64,000 nucleotides of DNA from positions 1,736,001 to 1,800,000 of the forward strand of contig OZ244789.1 of NCBI GenBank assembly GCA_965219705.1. Direction: 5' to 3'. This stretch comes from JAJECS01 sp965219705. GTDB lineage: Bacteria > Chloroflexota > UBA11872. This document shows positions 60,033 to 64,000 of the stretch, piece by piece. Below the pieces are notes generated by a model that searched no databases, was not told where the DNA came from, and saw only the letters and a program-made list of their open reading frames with translations. The position numbers and the translations under genes were made by a program. Positions within the stretch are counted from its first letter, which is position 1; each line of letters opens with the position of its first letter.

Positions 60033-60479
60033 CTAATCCGCGAAGTAGGGTCTGCGGCACGCAAGTCCTGGGATGGCCTTTCGCAGAAAATGGTCGTCCC
60101 AGGACAGGAAAACGTCGGCGTCGGCCTGGAGCGCCGTGGCTATGTGAACTGCGTCGGCCGGCTTCAACCCATGATCTCGAGCCATCCGCCTGGCACGAAT
60201 GGCTATATTCACATCCAGTTCGACAAGCTCGGTCCAGCCGTTTAGAAACCGCCGCTCAATGGCTTCGTCCTGCTCTGGCGTGACAAGCGCCGGCCTGCCT
60301 GATGCGTGGACCAACTCCGCGATGACAAGCGTTGACGCCACGATCGTCAGTTCACCTCGCTCAGCCGCACGCAGGATTTGCGCCGATACCTTACGGCCAG
60401 ATTCATTCTGGATGTCTGCGACGTGTACCGACGTATCGAGGTAGGGCCTGCGGTAGCCAGCGTTGGGGTCAGTCTCCAT
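60033..60479 (-). CDS. PIN-domain toxin, second pair
   Basis: 148 residues: Asp15 (YLDTSVHVADI), Glu in VIAELVHASG, Asp in KPADAVHIATALQ and Asp in FLSWDDHF form the PIN active site. ATG 60479 overlaps the stop of the upstream gene by 11 bp, the usual antitoxin-then-toxin arrangement. Confidence 0.9.
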   Translation of the reverse strand: METDPNAGYRRPYLDTSVHVADIQNESGRKVSAQILRAAERGELTIVASTLVIAELVHASGRPALVTPEQDEAIERRFLNGWTELVELDVNIAIRARRMARDHGLKPADAVHIATALQADADVFLSWDDHFLRKAIPGLACRRPYFAD

Positions 60480-60936
60480 CCCGAAGCTGTCTCACGTAGT
60501 CCTCGGAGCTCAGCCCGCCGGTGAAGTGCGGCGCGATCCCGGAGACATCCGCTACAGACGGCAGTCGGTCCCGGTCGACGACCACAAGCTTGGCGAGTTC
60601 CAGCCGTTGCGGCTTGCCGTGCGCGTCGCGCCAGAGTTTCCCCGAGGCGATCACGGTTTCGCCCAGCGCGCCGGTGAGTGTGCCCAGCTGTTTGGCATCG
60701 AACGTCACCGGGGTTGTCCACCCGGTTTGACGGTCGTGGAGACAATACGCGGACCCGTTTTGCGTGCTGCTCCGCACCAGCCTGCCGATCAGCGAACCCA
60801 AGGTGCGATGGGTCGGCCCCGGAGTCTCGGCTGCGTTCGCGTCCGCCGTCCGCCCGCGCTTAGATTGAACGGACGGATGGGACTGCGGCGCCTTGGCGCC
60901 GAGCTTGCTGTCGAGCGCGGACCGGGAACGTGGCAT
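60469..60936 (-). CDS. Putative antitoxin of second PIN pair
   Basis: About 155 residues if ATG 60936 is used. Residues 45-155 form a compact beta-rich domain (GSLIGRLVRSSTQNGSAYCL, TTPVTFDAKQLGTLTGALGE, GKPQRLELAKLVVVDRD) unlike RHH, MazE or Phd antitoxins; the N-terminal part is basic and low-complexity. Identity as antitoxin rests on overlap with the PIN gene. No ribosome site precedes the ATG, so the start is uncertain. Confidence 0.6.
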   Translation of the reverse strand: MPRSRSALDSKLGAKAPQSHPSVQSKRGRTADANAAETPGPTHRTLGSLIGRLVRSSTQNGSAYCLHDRQTGWTTPVTFDAKQLGTLTGALGETVIASGKLWRDAHGKPQRLELAKLVVVDRDRLPSVADVSGIAPHFTGGLSSEDYVRQLRDGD

Positions 60937-61211
60937 GGGAACGGGCGCGGGGTATGACGCCCGATTATCGTACGACAGTCGCCTCGGGCGAGAAGCGAGA
61001 AGATGGTGGGTCGTTTTGGTGGTGCTGGCGAGCCTGTCGACCGGGCGAACGGGGTCCCTATTCGCGCTGGCGCGGCTTGTCGGGGATTGAACGCGGCGGG
61101 GGCTTGAAGTCGCGGGGTGGCGACCAGGCTCTATGTCATCGAGCTGGCTTGGGCAAGCAGTGCCCAACGCGCATCAGTGCGGTGCCTTCTACAGGGAAGT
61201 GCCCGGTTCGG

Positions 61212-61307
61212 TTATCGCTTTCGGATTTGGGCCGGAATGACGGCCCACATCAGGAAGAGGCCTATAAAGGCCACCAGACCAAGAACGGCTTCGACTGCCA
61301 ACGGCAT
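61212..61307 (-). CDS. Possible 31-residue single-span membrane peptide
   Basis: ATG 61307 encodes MPLAVEAVLGLVAFIGLFLM followed by WAVIPAQIRKR and a TAA: one hydrophobic helix with a basic C-terminal tail. AGGAGG precedes closely; spacing is better for the TTG two codons later. Such peptides can be subunits of oxidases or small toxins. Short length makes this tentative. Confidence 0.35.
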   Translation of the reverse strand: MPLAVEAVLGLVAFIGLFLMWAVIPAQIRKR

Positions 61308-61553
61308 GCCTCCTACGCTCCGCCGGTCTACCGGTGGAGCAACTACGGCCACCGCTGCAACTCCAAGCCCTTCGCCGCTATTCGGCGGCAGTGTATCGAA
61401 GCGTTGGCGGTCTTGCCGGTCGGCGGGGCCGCCGGTGTCTCATGTCCAGCGTCCGAGGATGAGCATCTAAGATTCCTCACGATGTTCGGAATGACGCCCA
61501 TGGGCCGCGGCATAACTGAGGATTCACCGTCACCCCGGCCTTCTCCCATCAAG

Positions 61554-61673
61554 AGACGTTTGAATAAAGAGGTAGGGGCGGCTCGCTAACCGCACCTACT
61601 CGTGGGTTTACAGGTTCAGCGGCCGCTAGATTCCCGCCTTTGCGGGAATGACGGAGGGGTTTCGCAAAGGTCT
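61554..61673. mobile_element. Miniature inverted-repeat element, copy 2 (120 bp)
   Basis: Left end AGACGTTTGAATAAAGAGG, right end inward AGACCTTTGCGAAACCCC. Bordered by exact 7-bp repeats CATCAAG (61547-61553 and 61674-61680). Removing the element and one repeat restores a hairpin, CTTCTCCCATCAAGGGAGAG, which is the dispersed CTCTCCC unit. Interior matches 28825-28944, same length, with a decayed palindrome and an ATTCCCGC unit. No coding capacity. Confidence 0.75.
61629..61654. repeat. ATTCCCGC palindrome in element copy 2
   Basis: ATTCCCGCCTTTGCGGGAAT followed by GACGG; nearly the same as 28901-28923. Confidence 0.7.
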
Positions 61674-61801
61674 CATCAAGGGAGAGGGGGTAGTGCATCG
61701 AGGGAGCGGGAATGATCCGGTGTGGCCGCGGCGAGGGCCACGACCCGTCCCGCCGCTATGCCGGGTACGGCTGGAGTGGCTGAATTCCGGCGGAAGGTTT
61801 G

Positions 61802-61829
61802 GTAGGGGCGGTTCGCGAACCGCCCCTAC
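61802..61829. repeat. Free 28-bp perfect palindrome
   Basis: Identical to 28843-28870 (GTAGGGGCGGTTCG and its reverse complement), here outside any element. Confidence 0.85.
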
Positions 61830-61856
61830 GAGAGCGCCGCTGCCGGCATGGACGAG

Positions 61857-62147
61857 TTACAGCCGGACGATCTCGCGGGCGTCGCTGACGACCTCTAGCG
61901 GCAGGTGCAGCGATTCGACGAAGTTCACGATGGCGGTGAGCTGGCCGTCCACGTAGCGGCTGTCGTTGGCGACGCAGGCCACGCCCACGCGCGCCGAGTG
62001 AGGCACGGGGTCCTGTTCCAGGTCGGCAACGGCCGCGTTGAAGCTGTTGCGCAGCCGGGCCGTGAGCGCTCGCACCACGCGGCGCCGGTCCTTGAGGGAC
62101 TCTGCCCCATGGATGCGCAGCACCAGCTCCAGGGTTCCCACGTGCAC
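61857..62147 (-). CDS. DUF503 (YlxP-like) protein
   Basis: 96 residues from GTG 62147: VHVGTLELVLRIHGAESLKD, RRRVVRALTARLRNSFNAAV, then VGVACVANDSRYVDGQLTAI. Small ribosome-biogenesis-associated family, often near rbfA/infB in other genomes; here isolated. A longer open frame upstream is repeat DNA. Confidence 0.88.
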   Translation of the reverse strand: MHVGTLELVLRIHGAESLKDRRRVVRALTARLRNSFNAAVADLEQDPVPHSARVGVACVANDSRYVDGQLTAIVNFVESLHLPLEVVSDAREIVRL

Positions 62148-62406
62148 GCGGGCAGTGTAGGCGGCCGGAGAACCTGCGCACCCACCCGACGGCGGGGCTG
62201 GATTCCCTCGATTCACAAACGAAGTGCAACGCCTCTCTCGGGAGTTGCCACCGGGCCCTGTGTGCCTGCCGAGGGCCTGGATTCCCGCGTTCGCGGGAAT
62301 GACGGACGGGGCGCGGGAATGACGGAGGCGAGCGCGGGAATGACGGAGGCGAGCGCCCGGATGACGGCGGAGGGCTCGGATTTGCCGTGCCGAGCGGCGC
62401 TCCGCG
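62148..62406. other. Gap with ATTCCCGC palindrome and tandem repeat
   Basis: Contains the palindrome at 62279-62304 and the adjoining 20-21 bp tandem array to about 62372. No gene. Confidence 0.6.
62279..62372. repeat. ATTCCCGC palindrome with 20-21 bp tandem copies of its right arm
   Basis: GATTCCCGCGTTCGCGGGAATGAC forms the hairpin; CGCGGGAAT then recurs at 62292, 62312 and 62333 with a variant CGCCCGGAT at 62354, each followed by GACGG. Another local amplification from the edge of a dispersed repeat. Confidence 0.8.
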
Positions 62407-63162
62407 CTACCCCGCCTTGGACACCTTCAGCGCGTGGGCGCGCGCCTCGCGCACGCTGGCTTCCACCTCCTCCGGCGGCAGGTTGTCCGTGCCGTCCCAG
62501 CTGAAGGTGAACATGCCGTAGTAGTTGCGCTCTTCGAGCAGGTCGAACATGGCGCCCAGGGCGTCCGAGCTTCCCGTGTCCGCCGCGTGGGTGAGATGCA
62601 CGTGGCCCACGCGCGTGCCGGCGGCGTCGGCCAGCGCCTTGAAGGTGAGTCCGTCGCGCGCGGCCTGCGCGGGATCCAGGCTCAGCTGCACGCGCGGATG
62701 GCCTACGTCGTCCAGGAACGAGGCCACCTCCTCGGCCGTGTCCATCCAGGTATCGGCCTGGTGGGTAAGGCAGACGGTGACGCCGGCTTCTTGGGCCGTG
62801 CGGCCGTAGGCGCGCACGTCGTCGGCGGCCTCGCGGCGGTCATAGTCGCGATGCGGCGCCGCGGCAATGACCACGCGCGCGCCCAGCTCACCGGCAAAGC
62901 TGATGCGCTGGAGCATGGCATCGCCCGACGTGGCATAGGCCGTCAGCGACGATGCGCGCAGCCCTCGGGCCTCCAGGACGCCCTGCACGTCCGCCGCGCT
63001 CTCGGCCGCGGGGTCCACGTGGGCCAGCACCGTGGGCGCGGCCCATAGATCGACGTGCTCGATGCCGGCCGCCTTCACGCCGTCAAGCGCGCGATCCAGC
63101 GGCTGGGCGCGGAACAAGAGCGTCGAGCACGCGAGTCGGGTGGAAATGTCGTAGACGAACAT
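62407..63162 (-). CDS. Xylose-isomerase-like TIM barrel (sugar epimerase/isomerase)
   Basis: 251 residues. VYDISTRLACSTLLFRAQPL, AGIEHVDLWAAPTVLAHVDP, VTVCLTHQADTWMDTAEEVA, VQLSLDPAQAA and RVGHVHLTHAADTGSSDALG carry Glu/Asp/His residues where metal ligands lie in the family. Substrate unknown. ATG 63162 by homology. Confidence 0.83.
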   Translation of the reverse strand: MFVYDISTRLACSTLLFRAQPLDRALDGVKAAGIEHVDLWAAPTVLAHVDPAAESAADVQGVLEARGLRASSLTAYATSGDAMLQRISFAGELGARVVIAAAPHRDYDRREAADDVRAYGRTAQEAGVTVCLTHQADTWMDTAEEVASFLDDVGHPRVQLSLDPAQAARDGLTFKALADAAGTRVGHVHLTHAADTGSSDALGAMFDLLEERNYYGMFTFSWDGTDNLPPEEVEASVREARAHALKVSKAG

Positions 63163-63232
63163 CGGATCCCGTTGCGAGGCGCGCCGCAGCGGCAAGCTCC
63201 CGCCCTATTGTCGCGCATCCGCCCAGATTGGC

Positions 63233-63979
63233 CTACACGCCCGGCCCGCCCGCCAAGAACGGGTTGTGGCGCTTCTCCTCACCAGCGGTTGTGGGCGGCC
63301 CGTGCCCGGGAAAGAACTTGGTGTCGTCCCCGCGGGTCAGCAGCTTGGCGCGGATGGCGGCCAGCTGCCCGGCGTATCCGAGGTTGCCCGTCCGTGTGCC
63401 GCCGATCGACCCGGCAAACACCGTGTCCCCCACGAGCACGCCGTCCCGCAGCGCATAGGCCGTGTGGCCGGGCGCATGGCCGGGCGTCTCCAGCGCCTCC
63501 AGCGCAAAGGGCCCCACCGTGAACGGCCCGTCGCTGGTCAGCACGTGCAGATTCGCGTCGTCGACGCCCGCCACGAATGGCCTCGCGCCCTCGTGCACCC
63601 ACACCGGTGCGGGCGTCTGCGCGTAGACCGCTGCCAGGGCGTCGATGTGGTCCGAATCGCCATGCGTGATCAGATATGCCGCCACGCGCCAGCCAGCATC
63701 GCGGACCGTCGCGAGCACCGCGTCCGGCATTGCTCCCGGATCCACGACTAGCGCCGCGCCGGTGGCCGGATCGCCGACGATATACATCGTCACGCGCATC
63801 GGCGGGTGCGGAATCATGCGCACCTGGAGGCCGCCGGCAAGTGTCGGCGGCTGTGGCTGTGGGCGCCACGCGTCCGCAGCGACGTCCCAGAGGCTGGGCG
63901 CGTGCAGCGCCAACGCTGCCGCAAGAGCCTCGCTCTCGGCGCGCGTCGGCTGGCGCTCATAGTCCTCCATGCTGCGCAC
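63233..63979 (-). CDS. MBL-fold metallohydrolase with altered zinc motif
   Basis: 248 residues. The metal motif reads THGDSDHID (105-113), where the standard is THxHxDH: the second His is Asp108. Further ligands appear in ETPGHAPGHTAY, GDTVFAGSIGGT and FFPGHGPPT, close to the glyoxalase II-like group. GTG 63979 or ATG 63970 are starts; the frame remains open to the window edge so the true start may lie beyond. Confidence 0.85.
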   Translation of the reverse strand: MRSMEDYERQPTRAESEALAAALALHAPSLWDVAADAWRPQPQPPTLAGGLQVRMIPHPPMRVTMYIVGDPATGAALVVDPGAMPDAVLATVRDAGWRVAAYLITHGDSDHIDALAAVYAQTPAPVWVHEGARPFVAGVDDANLHVLTSDGPFTVGPFALEALETPGHAPGHTAYALRDGVLVGDTVFAGSIGGTRTGNLGYAGQLAAIRAKLLTRGDDTKFFPGHGPPTTAGEEKRHNPFLAGGPGV

Positions 63980-64000
63980 GACTGCCTCGTCGAGGCCCGC

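Larger units (their letters stand above)
60937..61856. other. Gap between second PIN pair and DUF503, mostly noncoding
   Basis: 920 bp. Holds a possible 31-residue membrane peptide gene (61212-61307), a miniature element (61554-61673) in a CTCTCCC hairpin, and a free 28-bp palindrome (61802-61829). 60940-61200 has no supported gene. Confidence 0.55.

Noticed and set aside
60930..61589. A 219-codon plus-strand frame
   Set aside because: Runs through repeat DNA and the element copy; Cys/Trp/Arg-rich composition unlike real genes here.
1..64000. tRNA, rRNA, tmRNA genes
   Set aside because: No GTTCGANTC-type T-loop with matching acceptor stem and no rRNA-like stretch noticed on reading; a covariance-model scan would be needed to exclude them fully.

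Overview
This is a GC-rich, gene-dense bacterial chromosome segment with short intergenic gaps and many 4-bp ATGA/GTGA start-stop overlaps. The gene content fits a free-living heterotroph: a complete mqnE-A-C-D futalosine menaquinone cluster, several peptidases, three Ldh2-type dehydrogenases, a LarA-type racemase and extracellular Cys-poor FnIII/cadherin proteins. My best guess is Chloroflexota, possibly a marine or sponge-associated Dehalococcoidia/SAR202-like lineage, but that is inference from gene style and no rRNA is present to confirm it.

Layout. 1-3.7 kb: the 5' two-thirds or more of a very large exported protein (minus strand, cut by the window edge) with an HExxH metallopeptidase-like region, FnIII domains and cadherin-like repeats. 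4-9 kb (minus): cobalamin adenosyltransferase, lipoprotein-like alpha/beta hydrolase, plsX, gyrB. 9-13 kb (minus): M29 aminopeptidase, M20 deacetylase, a GYD-domain protein and YqeC. 13-18 kb (plus): an Ldh2 dehydrogenase, then gmd, an epimerase/reductase, a phosphohexomutase and a cupin, a GDP-mannose-type sugar module facing a flippase-like membrane protein. 19.4-24.2 kb (minus): a tightly overlapped five-gene operon (aminotransferase, two Ldh2 dehydrogenases, a cysteine-synthase-fold enzyme, a cupin) of unknown pathway. 24.8-28.9 kb: a defence island with a low-GC FRG-domain gene and a XamI-type restriction-modification pair, lying between the broken N- and C-terminal ends of another restriction enzyme gene. 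29-38 kb: groES-groEL, CoA-binding protein, LarA-type enzyme, Xer recombinase, a nucleotidyltransferase-phosphomannomutase fusion, DUF971. 38-47 kb: fba, a TetR regulator leading into mqnE-A-C-D, then cimA. 46.8-52.7 kb: an ECF sigma/anti-sigma pair, duplicated M20 peptidases, a Nat-type ABC exporter. 53-61 kb: TfoX-N protein, a PIN toxin-antitoxin pair, VOC protein, a DUF4126 membrane protein, a 992-aa fused restriction-methylase, a low-GC membrane protein and a second PIN pair. 61.8-64 kb (minus): DUF503, a TIM-barrel epimerase and an MBL hydrolase.

Repeats are the other theme. Short palindromes built on ATTCCCGC/GCGGGAAT and CCCTCTCCC/GGGAGAGGG lie in many gaps. Two or three copies of a roughly 120-190 bp element with AGACCTTTG-like inverted ends are present; two of them have exact 7-bp direct repeats at their borders, as expected for a miniature transposable element. 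Both defence islands are bordered by these repeats. I found no tRNA, rRNA or CRISPR array.
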